From NCBI GenBank assembly GCA_017983975.1, contig JAGOAL010000009.1, positions 1 to 49,183 on the forward strand: a stretch of 49,183 nucleotides of DNA, written 5' to 3'. Below are positions 34,501 to 44,784 of this stretch, piece after piece. The DNA comes from Flavobacterium sp. (GTDB lineage Bacteria > Bacteroidota > Bacteroidia > Flavobacteriales > Flavobacteriaceae). The first letter of the stretch is position 1. Each line of letters opens with the position of its first letter. The translations under genes and the position numbers were made by a program. The notes under the pieces were generated by a model. It made no database searches and was not told where the DNA came from. It worked only from the letters and a program-made list of their open reading frames with translations.

Positions 34501-37500
34501 GTTCCACCACAAGAAATCATTCTACAACGGTATTTAGTTGCAACAGTTGGTGTAACTGTTAAACTAGTAGCTGTTGCCAATGCAATATCTTGCCAAGTAG
34601 AACCATTATCAACACTTGATTGCCATTGGAACACTAAACCATCTAAAATACCCGTATAGCTTAAACTTAATCCTACTGATTCACCAAAACAAATTGAATT
34701 TGATGTAGCAATTGTAGAAACACTTGCTGGTGGGAAATTGTTCAATACGGTCATTAACCTTTGAGCTGAACCTGGAGCATTGGTACATCCTGTTGTTAAA
34801 TTTGTATAAGATATTGAATACGTAGTTGTAATCGCTGGAGAAACAGATTGTGAGAAAATATTTGTTCCTGAAGCAATAGTTGTTGTTCCATTGGCATCGG
34901 TAGCTGTCCAAGTTGTATTATAGTTTGCTGGAGGTGTAAAACGATATGCAAACGGATTTGCGATTGGATTAGTAGCAGAGGCAGTTGTACCCGAAGCATA
35001 CGCTAAAACCCCAATGGTTCCATCTCCATTGTTAACCCCAACTAATTTGTTTCTACTTACGTTTGTAGAAGATAATACTTGAACTTCAATAACACCCGTT
35101 GTTTCATAGAACACAGCTTGTGCAGTACTTGTATTTGTAGCTGCATGCTCACGAACATTTTGATAATTCACAACAAATCTTCTATTAGGCGCAAATCCCT
35201 CGGTCCAATAACTCACTGTTCCACCTGATGTAGCTCCTGAATTATTTAAATTATTATCCATTGCTAAAACAGCAATCATATTAAAAGGTTCTGAAGTACT
35301 TGGTAAAGTAGTAAAAGTAAAATCATTAACATTTGGAGTAGTTCCAAAGAAAACAGTACCATTTGTACCTACAGTAATAGTTGAATAATTTGTTCCAAAG
35401 AAATTAAAATTAAATCCAACCGGAATTCCTCCCCATCCTCCATCATCTAAAGATACTGATGTTTGAGGTACTACAGCTGCACCAGCTGTTGCTAATATAG
35501 TTGCATTAGATGGAGGATAAATGTAATTTGGTGTTATTGGCAAACTAATAAAGTTACCTGCGCTTAATCCAGAGCCAATTGTTGCACTAGTTCCAGGACA
35601 AACCCCATCAGCAGTAGTAGTTACAGTAGCTGTAGGTAAATCATACACCCCAATTGAAACATATTGAGTTGATGAACATGCCCCTTTTGTAGCTATAACT
35701 CTAATATCAGAAGTAGTTGACAAATTAGCAGTTATAGATTGTCCAGTAGTTGCACTAAGTGTTGGACTACCACTAACACTATCCCAAGTGTAAGTAATAG
35801 ATGGATCATTTGGAGTAACTGTTAATACAGTATCTCCACCTGTTCCACAAAATGATGCAATACTTGGTGTAATAACCGTTGCATTCACATTAATAGTTAC
35901 TGCAGTTCTTGCACCCTCACATGAACCATTATTTGCTGCTACATAAAGCGTTGTAGACGAACAAACAGCAGCAGAATAAGTAGCACCTGTAAAGATAGAG
36001 GTACCACCTGTTGCAGTGGTATACCAATCAAATGTAGAACCACCAGTCGCTGTAAAGCTCACAGTTGCTCCTAAATTTACAGTAGCATTTGCTGGTGTAA
36101 CGTTTGGAGCTGAAGGTGATGGTGTTACAGTGATAACATCTGTACCTGTAAAGGTTGTACCGTTTTTAACCAAAGAAACTGTACCTGTTGTACCGTTACC
36201 TGCATAACCTGTAATCGAAGTATCAGATACAACAGTGAAAGCAGTTACTGGTGTACCACCAATAGATACCGCTGTTACCCCTGATAAATTAGTACCTGTT
36301 ATAGTAAAAGTACCTGAATTAGCACACAATGTTAAAGGTGCTACTGAAGTAATTTGAGGTGCAGAATTTGACCATGCATAAAAACGATTATTCGTTGGAG
36401 CAATAGGACCTGGCGTAGCAGTAGCTGTTGTTCTTGAACCTGTTGCTGCTAAAGCACCTGTTCCTGTAGCTGCACTTCTTACAGTCCATGGCCCATTTAA
36501 TGCACTAGACTCAGACACAAAAAGTTGATCTTGCGTTCCAGTTAAAGCATCTTGACTATTATAATTTAAAGTAACTTTTGGATTTAATCCTGTTACTGGT
36601 GTAACACCCGTTGCGATATCTGCATACTGAACTCTGAAAGCTCTAGACCCAATTGCAATACCTGTACCAGGATTTGCAGATGTTGGAGCAGCTGTATCAG
36701 AAACTGTTACTTTCGTAACTGAAGAACCTGATGTTACTGCTGTTGGAGTACTTCCAGCATACCATGTAAATGTTCCAGAGAATGGATAGTTAAAAGTACT
36801 ATTTCCTCCTCGACCCGTTAAGGTCATGGAACCGTTTTTAATGTAAGAATTATATGTACCAAAAGAAGAAGTTCTTCCTCCGTATCCATTCCAAGTAAAC
36901 AATAAATTATTTCCTCCTAAGTTCAAAACATTCCCATCACCATTATCACTAGACGTTAATCCAAGAGGCGTAGAACTTCCAAAAATCGTTAAGTTGGAAG
37001 TAATATTCATCCCTTTTGCATTACCAAAAAGGTTCAATTGATTCAATTTACGATTGGCAGGAATTGCCGCATCCTCACCTTGTGGAACAGCCACAGTTGT
37101 TGGTGCATACAAACTTGTTGTAAAGTTATATAACCCTACACGAGCGGTAAGCCCACTTGCTGCAGTTGTATAAGTACCTGTAGTCCCCACACCAACAGTT
37201 GGCGCAGCCACATATCCAAAACCTGCATTGGTCATGGTAAAACTTACCAATTGTCCGTTAGCTCCAATATTAGCAGTTGCCGCTGGCAAACAGTTTGCTG
37301 GGAACGCTAACGTTGCTGATCCCGAAGAAAAAGCAAGTGTTGGTAAAGTAGAATATAAACCTGTACCCCCAGTTAAATAAACCGACTCAATTGTACCGTT
37401 ATTTACTGTTATTGTAAAGTTAGCAGATGTAAGTGCCGTACCTGTAACCAAGTTACCACCTGTAACGGTGATTGTTGGAGCAGTTGTATACCCTGAACCT

Positions 37501-39452
37501 GGATTGGTTACCAAATTCAATGCCGTAGGCAATGAAAAACCAACTTGTGGTACTACGGTATAATTCACCCCACCATTGGTAGCATAAACATTACCCACAC
37601 CCGAAGAGGATTGCTCGTTAGTTGGCGCTAAAACACTAGCTCCTTGATCATTATTGATGGTTAACCCACCTGTAATGGTAGCCGCTCCTCCACTTTTCTG
37701 GAAAGCACTGTTTGTTGGACCTGCAATCGAGGTAAATACGACAGCAGTCGCTGCAGCACCTGAACCCGTTCCACCAACATTACCCACACTAAAGGCAATA
37801 GCTGGTGCCGTTGTAAAACCTGATCCTCTTTGTAAGATCGATAAACTTCTTACCGTACCTGTAGCTGCATCGAAATTAGGAGACACTTTTGCAACAGTAC
37901 CAATGTAACGTAAATTATTAACCACCCCTGAAGTATGCACTGGCATATTTGCAGCTGATGTTATAGAAGCCGAAGCTAATGCTTGATACACATTATTTCC
38001 ATGGAAATATTGTGTAGTTAAACTTAATGTTCCATTAAAAGGAAGGTTAGTCCCAATTGTACCAACAGTTCCGATATATAATAAAGTTGGACCACTTGTT
38101 GTAAAAGTAGCTTGTAAATCTGTAGACGTAGGTGCGGTACCATTAAATGTTCCAGCAGTTGTACACAAATACACATTACTTCCACTCACATAACGTGTTG
38201 CAGATGTAGCAGCTAATCCACTAGCATATTGCGTTACCGCAGCTCCAAAAACAACTGGAGCTGTTGTATATAAAGATCCCATACCAGTTACCGCAACACT
38301 CGCTAAACGATTGTTGAACGACTGACCGTATACTTGTGCCGTATTGTCTATAATTAACTTTCCGTTGGTATTCAACGAACCACCGTAGTGATTTAATTGT
38401 TGCGTTACAATTAAATTATTGGCTGTAGTAATGGCATTACTACCTGTATTTTGAAAATATAAGTTACGAATGATTCCGTAATATCCTCCTTGAAAGTCTC
38501 CTGCTCCACTTAACGTAGAACCTGAACCGTTAAAATTTAAAGTAGCCAAAGCTAAATTAGCATAACCATCATTGATAAAATTTCTGGCAATGTTTATAGT
38601 TTGACCTGTTCCACCAGTATTGTATGCTAACAAACTTCCCGTAGCATTGATGGTAAAATCTTGAGTTACCGTTATTGCATTAGAAGATGCGTTCCATTGT
38701 AAAAGCCCATCAACAGTAACATTTACAACAGTAGCCGCTTGATCAACCGTTACGATCGCTCCAGCAGGAATTACAACTGAACTCGCCGCATTGGGCAAAG
38801 TTCCACCCCAAGTAGCTGGATTACTCCATAAACCACCTGTAGCAATAGCCGTAGCTGTGTTAGGTATCAATTGAAACAAACTAAATGTTCCTGGACAAGG
38901 ACTATTAGGCGTTGGCCATGTGTCAAACATAATAAAATACGTAACACCTGCAGTTAAGTTCATTGTCAAACTTTTTGCAGAAGAAGAATCCGCAACACCT
39001 GCAACACAGGTTGTTCCTGCCGTAGTAGGACACCCGTTAAAGACAGATATTTGAGTATAAGTTTGACCACTGATACTTAAAGAATACATACCCGTTGCAG
39101 TCGGCGTAAAACTATAAAGAGATTCAAGACCTCCGTAGTACAGAGTGCTTGAACATCCTCCAGTTAAAGCTGAAGTAGCCACCGTTGTAGACGTGATGTC
39201 ATTTGTAGTTCCACAAACAATAGTTGCATTGTTTAATGGCAATGAACTTGGTGAGATCACGGTTGCATTCGGACATGTACTAGCGCTTACTTGCTGAACA
39301 AAAGAAAATGTAACCAGCATTAAAAACGCTAACATCCACGAAGTTTTCGTGACCACAGAACGAGATTCAGAGGGCAAGCCTCCAGAAATCCCGAAACCAT
39401 TTTTGAACCAGGTAAATCTACCAATGTCAAAAGAAATGTAATTATTTTTCAT
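31572..39452 (-). CDS. Giant T9SS type B (gliding-motility CTD) surface protein
   Basis: 2626 residues. N-terminal extension (~1-38, charged) then a hydrophobic core (~39-57: WMLAFLMLVTFSFVQQVSA), an unusually long signal region. Order of recognisable parts: PKD/fibronectin-like jelly-roll at ~60-200, a G8-like right-handed beta part from ~205 (GGLWSNPATWGG), long Gly/Thr/Ala-rich repeats, an IPT/TIG-like domain at ~1030-1110, Ig-like Cys-paired modules to ~2280, and two HYR-like repeats at ~2285-2440 that are near-duplicates (TAAQVNNGSTD, SPNTFTCAN). Then come Asp-rich TSP3-type calcium repeats at ~2440-2535 (DNDLDGSPDNCDPDDDNDG) and a type B CTD from ~2540 (TPDGDGVNDTWFI ... NRWGDLIF ... 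DGWIYITK). Probable adhesin or gliding-associated filament; ligand unknown. SprF-like partner follows. Confidence 0.93.
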   Translation of the reverse strand: MKNNYISFDIGRFTWFKNGFGISGGLPSESRSVVTKTSWMLAFLMLVTFSFVQQVSASTCPNATVISPSSLPLNNATIVCGTTNDITSTTVATSALTGGCSSTLYYGGLESLYSFTPTATGMYSLSISGQTYTQISVFNGCPTTAGTTCVAGVADSSSAKSLTMNLTAGVTYFIMFDTWPTPNSPCPGTFSLFQLIPNTATAIATGGLWSNPATWGGTLPNAASSVVIPAGAIVTVDQAATVVNVTVDGLLQWNASSNAITVTQDFTINATGSLLAYNTGGTGQTINIARNFINDGYANLALATLNFNGSGSTLSGAGDFQGGYYGIIRNLYFQNTGSNAITTANNLIVTQQLNHYGGSLNTNGKLIIDNTAQVYGQSFNNRLASVAVTGMGSLYTTAPVVFGAAVTQYASGLAATSATRYVSGSNVYLCTTAGTFNGTAPTSTDLQATFTTSGPTLLYIGTVGTIGTNLPFNGTLSLTTQYFHGNNVYQALASASITSAANMPVHTSGVVNNLRYIGTVAKVSPNFDAATGTVRSLSILQRGSGFTTAPAIAFSVGNVGGTGSGAAATAVVFTSIAGPTNSAFQKSGGAATITGGLTINNDQGASVLAPTNEQSSSGVGNVYATNGGVNYTVVPQVGFSLPTALNLVTNPGSGYTTAPTITVTGGNLVTGTALTSANFTITVNNGTIESVYLTGGTGLYSTLPTLAFSSGSATLAFPANCLPAATANIGANGQLVSFTMTNAGFGYVAAPTVGVGTTGTYTTAASGLTARVGLYNFTTSLYAPTTVAVPQGEDAAIPANRKLNQLNLFGNAKGMNITSNLTIFGSSTPLGLTSSDNGDGNVLNLGGNNLLFTWNGYGGRTSSFGTYNSYIKNGSMTLTGRGGNSTFNYPFSGTFTWYAGSTPTAVTSGSSVTKVTVSDTAAPTSANPGTGIAIGSRAFRVQYADIATGVTPVTGLNPKVTLNYNSQDALTGTQDQLFVSESSALNGPWTVRSAATGTGALAATGSRTTATATPGPIAPTNNRFYAWSNSAPQITSVAPLTLCANSGTFTITGTNLSGVTAVSIGGTPVTAFTVVSDTSITGYAGNGTTGTVSLVKNGTTFTGTDVITVTPSPSAPNVTPANATVNLGATVSFTATGGSTFDWYTTATGGTSIFTGATYSAAVCSSTTLYVAANNGSCEGARTAVTINVNATVITPSIASFCGTGGDTVLTVTPNDPSITYTWDSVSGSPTLSATTGQSITANLSTTSDIRVIATKGACSSTQYVSIGVYDLPTATVTTTADGVCPGTSATIGSGLSAGNFISLPITPNYIYPPSNATILATAGAAVVPQTSVSLDDGGWGGIPVGFNFNFFGTNYSTITVGTNGTVFFGTTPNVNDFTFTTLPSTSEPFNMIAVLAMDNNLNNSGATSGGTVSYWTEGFAPNRRFVVNYQNVREHAATNTSTAQAVFYETTGVIEVQVLSSTNVSRNKLVGVNNGDGTIGVLAYASGTTASATNPIANPFAYRFTPPANYNTTWTATDANGTTTIASGTNIFSQSVSPAITTTYSISYTNLTTGCTNAPGSAQRLMTVLNNFPPASVSTIATSNSICFGESVGLSLSYTGILDGLVFQWQSSVDNGSTWQDIALATATSLTVTPTVATKYRCRMISCGGTPGYSSVSSVVFTNGITGTSPATRCGTGTATINALANAGAVVNWYAAATGGTSLGTGVTFTTPSIAATTTFYAAAESSASGLVQFGNGTTTSGGSLSAFNNFWASAKYQMIYTASELATMGLRAGSINSIAYFVTSLGDAATNANYTVKLGNTTQSSFANTTFTTPAFTTCYGPSTYTHTASGWQTITFSTPFVWDGVSNIIIEVSHDGADMFGSANTQYTATTDDTVLYTYNGSDFNNTLSKNRFNVLFSGQVACASPRVPVTVTVTPAPAIALSSASAAICSGASTAAVTIATGASDYNTYAWSPATGVTGNSTTGWIFNPTATTTYTLTASQSAGSQCANTTTFTVNVNDLPTAITITPANPSACVGVVLPMTATGGNFSQNAFAQPMEVLPTNFVASANATATLDTTYFAQGAASVLFNAGTSANETYELNQNIDLSSAASAVVTFKHIAATEAGWDYGYVEYSNDGGTTWNTFTPANYTGTASAAIFNANVRFTNASYADWDTTFTSSTSTPGVGPATSLWKTESFTVPTSSLTNQFRVRFRYTTDTSVNYFGWLIDDVKVVKTQGNITWSPVTNLYTNAAATVPYTAGTSASTIYVLPTTVAPLTYVATSTNGSSGCISTASITVSDAIAPVVVTRPVTVQLNAAGTATVTAAQVNNGSTDNCSVATMTVSPNTFTCANVGPNTVTLTVTDASGNSTPGTAVVTVRDQVGPTVVTQPVTVQLSSAGTASITAAQVNNGSTDACGIASISVSPNTFTCANLGANTVTLTVTDVNGNISTGTAVVTVAIDFTTALDNDLDGSPDNCDPDDDNDGVLDTNDNCQFQSNANQADNDADGLGDACDNDDDNDGVLDGYDNCQFTANTGQEDIDNDGMGDICDTVEINVSEAITPDGDGVNDTWFINNIQNYPNNSVKVYNRWGDLIFSRNSYQNDWNGSYSNNGSNTPDASSYYYQIDLDGNGSIDYDGWIYITK

Positions 39453-39665
39453 AATTAGGTATTATAGGTTAGGAAATTAATTATTAAACAGGCGTTAAAA
39501 ATAGTTAATAAAAACAAAAAAACAATAGCAAACTCTATTTTTTTTTGAAAAATAGTGCAATTATTATCAAACTAAAAAAAAACAAGATTATCAACTGATT
39601 TATATGCAATAAAATCGTTAATATTAATCAATTTCAATAATTGATTCGTATCAAATTGACAATCA

Positions 39666-39673
39666 CAAAATTA
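39666..39673 (-). promoter_or_regulatory. Possible -7 box for the giant surface-protein gene
   Basis: The minus strand reads TAATTTTG, a TAnnTTTG match, in the 241-nt spacer between the DUF3467 gene and the giant gene. It would give a leader of over 200 nt, and there is no TTG at 19-nt spacing, so this is tentative. Within the leader an inverted repeat AATCAAT (39626-39632) / ATTGATT (39640-39646) is the only other structure I see. Confidence 0.25.
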
Positions 39674-39693
39674 CACTATAAAATCTCTTTATG

Positions 39694-40002
39694 TTACGCT
39701 TGACCAGCCGGTCCAAAGTTTAAAGGAATAGCCGGCTGCTCGCCTTCTTCAATTTTACCGTGTGCCGCTTCAAAGCGGTGTATGTTTTCCTGCAGTGCTT
39801 TTAGAAAGCGTTTTGCGTGTTGCGGCGTTAAAATGATGCGGGATTTTACTTTTGCTTTAGGCACGCCCGGCATAAGTGTTACAAAATCAACTACAAACTC
39901 TGAGTTGGAGTGGTTGATAATGGCTAGGTTTGAGTAGATACCTTCGGCTACTTGCTCGTCTAGTTCAATGTTTATTTGTCCTTGTGGGTTGTTGTTTTCC
40001 AT
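39694..40002 (-). CDS. DUF3467-family protein
   Basis: 102 residues. The body (~8-80) is QINIELDEQVAEGIYSNLAI followed by INHSNSEFVVDFVTLMPG and KVKSRIILTPQHAKRFLKAL, the standard DUF3467 sequence. The protein is compact and soluble. Function is not known. It sits immediately after rpoC on the same strand but is cut off by the rpoC terminator, so it presumably has its own promoter in the 40003-40220 repeat-rich spacer; I could not identify it. Its local GC is higher than that of the flanking spacers. Confidence 0.93.
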   Translation of the reverse strand: MENNNPQGQINIELDEQVAEGIYSNLAIINHSNSEFVVDFVTLMPGVPKAKVKSRIILTPQHAKRFLKALQENIHRFEAAHGKIEEGEQPAIPLNFGPAGQA

Positions 40003-40028
40003 GTTTTTGTTTTTTTTTGTTATTTAAC

Positions 40029-40066
40029 CACTAAGGGCACTAGGATTATTCACTAAGAGCACTAGG
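40029..40066. repeat. Two 16-bp direct repeats, rpoC-DUF3467 spacer
   Basis: CACTAAGRGCACTAGG occurs at 40029-40044 and 40051-40066 (period 22 bp), with one mismatch. Each half is itself a near-repeat (CACTAAG/CACTAGG), similar in style to the CACAAAG words upstream of rluF. Confidence 0.8.
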
Positions 40067-40081
40067 TGTTTTATTTATTAA

Positions 40082-40185
40082 ACATATAAGACATATAAGT
40101 TCGTATAAGAAATTCTATAATCTATAATCTATTGTCTATTATCTCTTATTACTTATCCCTAATCCCTTATACCTTATCACTTTCA
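40082..40185. repeat. 9-mer pair and long heptamer array, rpoC-DUF3467 spacer
   Basis: ACATATAAG occurs twice exactly at 40082-40090 and 40091-40099. From 40116 to 40185 run ten 7-bp words in strict phase: TATAATC, TATAATC, TATTGTC, TATTATC, TCTTATT, ACTTATC, CCTAATC, CCTTATA, CCTTATC, ACTTTCA. Neighbouring words differ by one to three bases while phase is kept. The spacer (40003-40277) otherwise holds only the rpoC terminator. Confidence 0.8.
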
Positions 40186-40220
40186 ACTAATGCAATAATA
40201 CAAAATCCATTTGATTAAAA

Positions 40221-40256
40221 AAAAATGCCTAACAAAATAAATTGTTAGGCATTTTT
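40221..40256 (-). terminator. rpoC terminator
   Basis: Perfect 15-bp stem: AAAAATGCCTAACAA (40221-40235) and TTGTTAGGCATTTTT (40242-40256), 6-nt loop. On the minus strand it lies 21 nt after the rpoC stop and continues into a T run (A residues 40217-40225 on the plus strand). Confidence 0.92.
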
Positions 40257-40277
40257 AGTATTGGATTAGCGCTACGC

Positions 40278-43200
40278 TTAGTAATTGAATTCTTCTTTAG
40301 CAGCAACTAATTCGTTGTATTCTTCTTTAGAACCTACAATCATATTGTCATAATCTCTCATACCAGTTCCGGCTGGGATTCTATGTCCAACGATTACATT
40401 TTCTTTCAATCCTTCTAAGGTATCAACTTTACCAGCAACTGCTGCTTCGTTTAATACTTTAGTTGTTTCCTGGAACGATGCCGCAGAAATGAATGATTTC
40501 GTTTGTAACGATGCTCTCGTAATACCTTGAAGTACTGGAGTAGCAGTAGCTGTAATAACATCACGCGCCACCACTAAGTTTTGATCGTTACGTTTTAACA
40601 ACGAATTTTCATCTCTTAACTGACGTGGAGAAATGATTTGACCTGGTTTTAAATTTTCAGAATCACCCGCTTCTTCTACCACTTTCATTCCGTATAACTT
40701 ATCGTTTTCTACAAGGAAATCACTCGTGTGTGCCAATTGATCTTCTAAGAACAAGGTATCTCCTGGATCCACAATTCTTACTTTACGCATCATTTGACGA
40801 ATCACCACTTCAAAGTGTTTGTCGTTGATTTTTACCCCTTGCAAACGGTATACTTCCTGAATTTCATTTACCAAATACTGTTGAACAGCTGATGGTCCTT
40901 GAATTCTTAAGATATCTTCTGGTGTAATCGCACCATCTGAAAGTGGCGTACCTGCTTTCACATAGTCGTTTTCTTGTACTAAGATTTGGTTCGAAAGTTT
41001 AACTAAATATTTCTTCACTTCACCAAATTTAGACTCGATAGCGATTTCTCTGTTACCTCTTTTGATTTTTCCAAAAGTAACTACCCCGTCGATTTCAGAA
41101 ACCACTGCTGGATTTGATGGATTACGAGCTTCTAACAACTCGGTAATTCTTGGTAAACCTCCTGTAATATCTCCTGTTTTAGAAGAACGACGTGGAATTT
41201 TTACTAAAATTTTACCAGCTTTAATTTTCTCTCCATCATTTACCATAAGGTGGGCCCCAACTGGTAAGTTGTACGAACGAATTAATTCGCCGTCTTTACC
41301 ATAAATCAATAAGGTTGGAACTAATTTTTTATTTCTTCCTTCTGAAATTACTTTCTCTTGGAAACCAGTTTGCTCATCGATTTCAACTAAGAACGATTGT
41401 CCTTGTTCTAAATCTTCATAAGCAACTTTTCCTGTGAATTCTGAAATAATTACCCCATTATATGGATCCCATTTACAGATAGTAGCACCTTTTTCAACAA
41501 CGTCTCCGTCTTTTACAAAAATGCTTGAACCGTAAGGAATATAGTGTGTATTTAATACAATACCTGTTTTTGGCTCTACCAATTTCAATTCCGTTGAACG
41601 AGAAATAACGATATCCACAGCGTTTCCGTCTGTATCTTCTCCTTTAACAGTTTTTAAATCTTCGATTTCTAATTTACCACCAAAACGTGCTACAATACTA
41701 GACTCTTCAGAGATACCTCCTGCAACCCCTCCAACGTGGAACGTACGAAGTGTTAACTGTGTACCTGGCTCACCAATTGATTGTGCTGCAATAACACCAA
41801 CTGCTTCCCCTTTTTGCGTCATTTTTCCTGTTGCCAAGTTTCTTCCGTAACATTTAGCACAAATACCTTTGGTAGCCTCGCAAGTTAATGGCGAACGTAC
41901 TTCCACTTTTTCAATTGGAGACGCTTCAATTTTCTTAACGATAGCTTCTGTGATTTGCTCTCCAGCAGCTGCTAATACTTCATTATCTAAAGGATTAACA
42001 ACATTTTGTAACGCCACACGACCTAAGATTCTTTCCCCTAAAGTTTCTACGATTTCTTCGTTTTTCTTTAAAGCAGAAACTTCAATTCCTCTTAGCGTAC
42101 CACAATCTACAGAGTTCACAATTACATCTTGCGATACATCATGTAAACGACGTGTTAAGTAACCCGCATCGGCTGTTTTAAGAGCGGTATCGGCAAGACC
42201 TTTACGCGCACCGTGAGTAGAAATAAAGTATTCTAAGATCGAAAGTCCTTCTTTAAAGTTAGAAAGAATCGGGTTTTCAATAATTTCACCACCACCAGCG
42301 GTTGATTTTTTAGGCTTAGCCATCAAACCACGCATACCGGTTAACTGACGAATTTGTTCTTTAGAACCCCTTGCACCCGAATCAAGCATCATGTATACCG
42401 AGTTGAACCCTTGTTGGTCCTCACGGATATTTTTCATTGCCAATTCAGTCAATTGTGCATTTGCTGAAGTCCAGATATCAATAACTTGGTTGTAACGTTC
42501 GTTATTGGTAATAAGACCCATGTTATAGTTTATTGAGATACCTTCAACTTGCTCTCTAGCATCTGCAATTAATTTTGTTTTTTGTTCTGGAATACGAATA
42601 TCCCCTAATGAGAACGACAAACCACCACGGAAGGCAAACTTATACCCCATGTCTTTCATGTTATCCAAGAAAGCTGCAGTAGTTGGAACATCGGTTACCG
42701 CTAAAATTTTACCAATGATATCACGTAATGATTTTTTAGTCAATACTTCATTGATATATCCTGCTGCTTGAGGTACTACTTCATTAAATAATACTCTACC
42801 TGCAGTAGTTTGAATGATTTGGTATACTAATTCTCCGTTTTCATTAAAATCTTTAGCACGTACTTTCACACGAGCATTCAACTCTAATTTTCCTTCGTTC
42901 AAGGCAATATTTACTTCTTCTGCAGAATAGAACGTTAAGCCTTCGCCTAAAATTTTATGTTCTGGAGTAGACAAACGTTCTTTGGTCATATAATAAAGAC
43001 CCAATACCATGTCCTGAGAAGGTACAGTAATTGGAGCTCCATTAGCAGGATTCAAGATATTGTGAGAAGCTAACATTAATAATTGAGCTTCTAGAATAGC
43101 TTCCGGACCTAAAGGTAAGTGAACCGCCATCTGGTCACCATCGAAATCGGCGTTGAATGCCGTACATACTAATGGGTGTAACTGGATTGCTTTTCCTTCA

Positions 43201-44585
43201 ATTAACTTTGGCTGGAATGCTTGAATACCTAAACGGTGTAACGTAGGAGCACGGTTTAATAATACTGGATGTCCTTTGATTACATTTTCAAGAATATCCC
43301 ATACTACAGGCTCTTTTTTGTCGATAATTTTCTTAGCCGACTTCACTGTTTTAACGATTCCTCTTTCGATTAACTTACGAATAACGAATGGTTTGTATAG
43401 TTCAGCAGCCATATCTTTTGGCAAACCACATTCAAACAATTTCATTTCTGGACCAACAACAATTACGGAACGCGCCGAATAATCTACACGTTTTCCTAAT
43501 AAGTTTTGACGGAAACGACCTTGTTTTCCTTTCAATGAATCTGAAAGTGATTTTAAGGGTCTGTTTGATTCTGTTTTAACAGCAGAAGCTTTACGGGTGT
43601 TATCAAATAATGAATCTACCGATTCTTGTAACATACGTTTCTCGTTACGTAAGATTACTTCTGGAGCTTTGATCTCCATCAATCTTTTCAAACGGTTGTT
43701 ACGGATGATTACTCTACGGTATAAATCATTTAAATCTGACGTTGCAAAACGACCACCATCTAATGGCACTAACGGACGTAATTCTGGCGGAATAACCGGA
43801 ATAACTTTTAAAATCATCCATTCTGGACGGTTTTCTCTGTTGTGGTTAGATTCACGGAACGATTCTACAACATTTAAACGTTTTAAGGCTTCCGTTTTAC
43901 GTTGTTTAGACGTTTCGTTGTTAGCCGCGTGTCGCAATTCATATGATAACTCATCTAAATTAGTACGTGCTAATAAATCCATAATACATTCAGCACCCAT
44001 TTTAGCGATGAATTTATTTGGATCATTATCGTCTAAATATTGGTTTTCCATTGGAAGTGTATCTAAAATATTTAAATACTCTTCTTCTGTAAGGAAATCT
44101 AAACGTTGTAAAGTTTCGCCATCGGCATTTGTAGCGATACCTGCCTGAATTACTACGTATCTTTCGTAGTAAATAATCATATCTAATTTCTTAGAAGGTA
44201 AGCCTAAAATATAGCCAATTTTGTTTGGTAACGATCTAAAATACCAAATATGAGCAATAGGCACTACCAAGTTGATGTGTCCTACTCTATCTCTACGTAC
44301 TTTTTTCTCAGTTACTTCCACACCACATCGGTCACAAACGATTCCTTTGTAGCGAATTCTTTTATATTTTCCACAAGCACATTCGTAATCTTTAACAGGT
44401 CCGAAAATACGCTCACAGAAAAGACCATCTCTTTCTGGTTTGTGTGTACGATAGTTAATCGTTTCTGGTTTTAAAACCTCACCTCTAGATTCTCCTAAAA
44501 TTGATTCTGGAGAAGCTAATCCTATCGTGATTTTGTTAAACCTTTTGATTTGGTTTTTGTCTTTACTATTTCTATTATTCATCAT
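40278..44585 (-). CDS. rpoC: RNA polymerase subunit beta'
   Basis: 1435 residues, the usual size for Bacteroidota. N-terminal zinc ribbon [20 protein letters not shown] at ~70-89. The catalytic Mg-binding loop [15 protein letters not shown] has D480, D482 and D484. Second zinc site around [14 protein letters not shown] at ~900. Trigger loop/bridge helix region with [22 protein letters not shown] at ~738-760. The start has two consecutive ATGs (44583-44585 and 44580-44582); the first is listed. It follows rpoB after 256 nt containing a repeat hairpin. Confidence 0.98.
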   Translation of the reverse strand: MMNNRNSKDKNQIKRFNKITIGLASPESILGESRGEVLKPETINYRTHKPERDGLFCERIFGPVKDYECACGKYKRIRYKGIVCDRCGVEVTEKKVRRDRVGHINLVVPIAHIWYFRSLPNKIGYILGLPSKKLDMIIYYERYVVIQAGIATNADGETLQRLDFLTEEEYLNILDTLPMENQYLDDNDPNKFIAKMGAECIMDLLARTNLDELSYELRHAANNETSKQRKTEALKRLNVVESFRESNHNRENRPEWMILKVIPVIPPELRPLVPLDGGRFATSDLNDLYRRVIIRNNRLKRLMEIKAPEVILRNEKRMLQESVDSLFDNTRKASAVKTESNRPLKSLSDSLKGKQGRFRQNLLGKRVDYSARSVIVVGPEMKLFECGLPKDMAAELYKPFVIRKLIERGIVKTVKSAKKIIDKKEPVVWDILENVIKGHPVLLNRAPTLHRLGIQAFQPKLIEGKAIQLHPLVCTAFNADFDGDQMAVHLPLGPEAILEAQLLMLASHNILNPANGAPITVPSQDMVLGLYYMTKERLSTPEHKILGEGLTFYSAEEVNIALNEGKLELNARVKVRAKDFNENGELVYQIIQTTAGRVLFNEVVPQAAGYINEVLTKKSLRDIIGKILAVTDVPTTAAFLDNMKDMGYKFAFRGGLSFSLGDIRIPEQKTKLIADAREQVEGISINYNMGLITNNERYNQVIDIWTSANAQLTELAMKNIREDQQGFNSVYMMLDSGARGSKEQIRQLTGMRGLMAKPKKSTAGGGEIIENPILSNFKEGLSILEYFISTHGARKGLADTALKTADAGYLTRRLHDVSQDVIVNSVDCGTLRGIEVSALKKNEEIVETLGERILGRVALQNVVNPLDNEVLAAAGEQITEAIVKKIEASPIEKVEVRSPLTCEATKGICAKCYGRNLATGKMTQKGEAVGVIAAQSIGEPGTQLTLRTFHVGGVAGGISEESSIVARFGGKLEIEDLKTVKGEDTDGNAVDIVISRSTELKLVEPKTGIVLNTHYIPYGSSIFVKDGDVVEKGATICKWDPYNGVIISEFTGKVAYEDLEQGQSFLVEIDEQTGFQEKVISEGRNKKLVPTLLIYGKDGELIRSYNLPVGAHLMVNDGEKIKAGKILVKIPRRSSKTGDITGGLPRITELLEARNPSNPAVVSEIDGVVTFGKIKRGNREIAIESKFGEVKKYLVKLSNQILVQENDYVKAGTPLSDGAITPEDILRIQGPSAVQQYLVNEIQEVYRLQGVKINDKHFEVVIRQMMRKVRIVDPGDTLFLEDQLAHTSDFLVENDKLYGMKVVEEAGDSENLKPGQIISPRQLRDENSLLKRNDQNLVVARDVITATATPVLQGITRASLQTKSFISAASFQETTKVLNEAAVAGKVDTLEGLKENVIVGHRIPAGTGMRDYDNMIVGSKEEYNELVAAKEEFNY

Positions 44586-44784
44586 AGTTTTTACTATTGA
44601 TTTATTTGCAATTTAAAATTGATTCTTGTTTTCATCTAATGGGTTACTTTAGACTTCAACGCTACCTCGGCTTACTTCTCTAAACTTCAGCATTTAAGCT
44701 TGAAGTGCTAGTTATATTTCTATAAAAAATCGGAACGGTTTACGGGTATAAATCCTAAAAACTCTATTGTGATTTATCAGTTTT

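Noticed and set aside
39535-39555. CTATTTTT / AAAAATAG hairpin upstream of the giant gene
   Set aside because: Pure A/T stem with a short loop in very AT-rich DNA; expected by chance.
40116-40185. CRISPR array
   Set aside because: Units are 7 bp with no spacers and no cas genes; it is a short degenerate tandem array.
43597-44148. 183-codon open frame antisense to rpoC, and similar frames antisense to rpoB, mutL and scpA
   Set aside because: All lie opposite strongly conserved coding sequence, have low-complexity Ser/Ile-rich translations and no start context; they are shadows.
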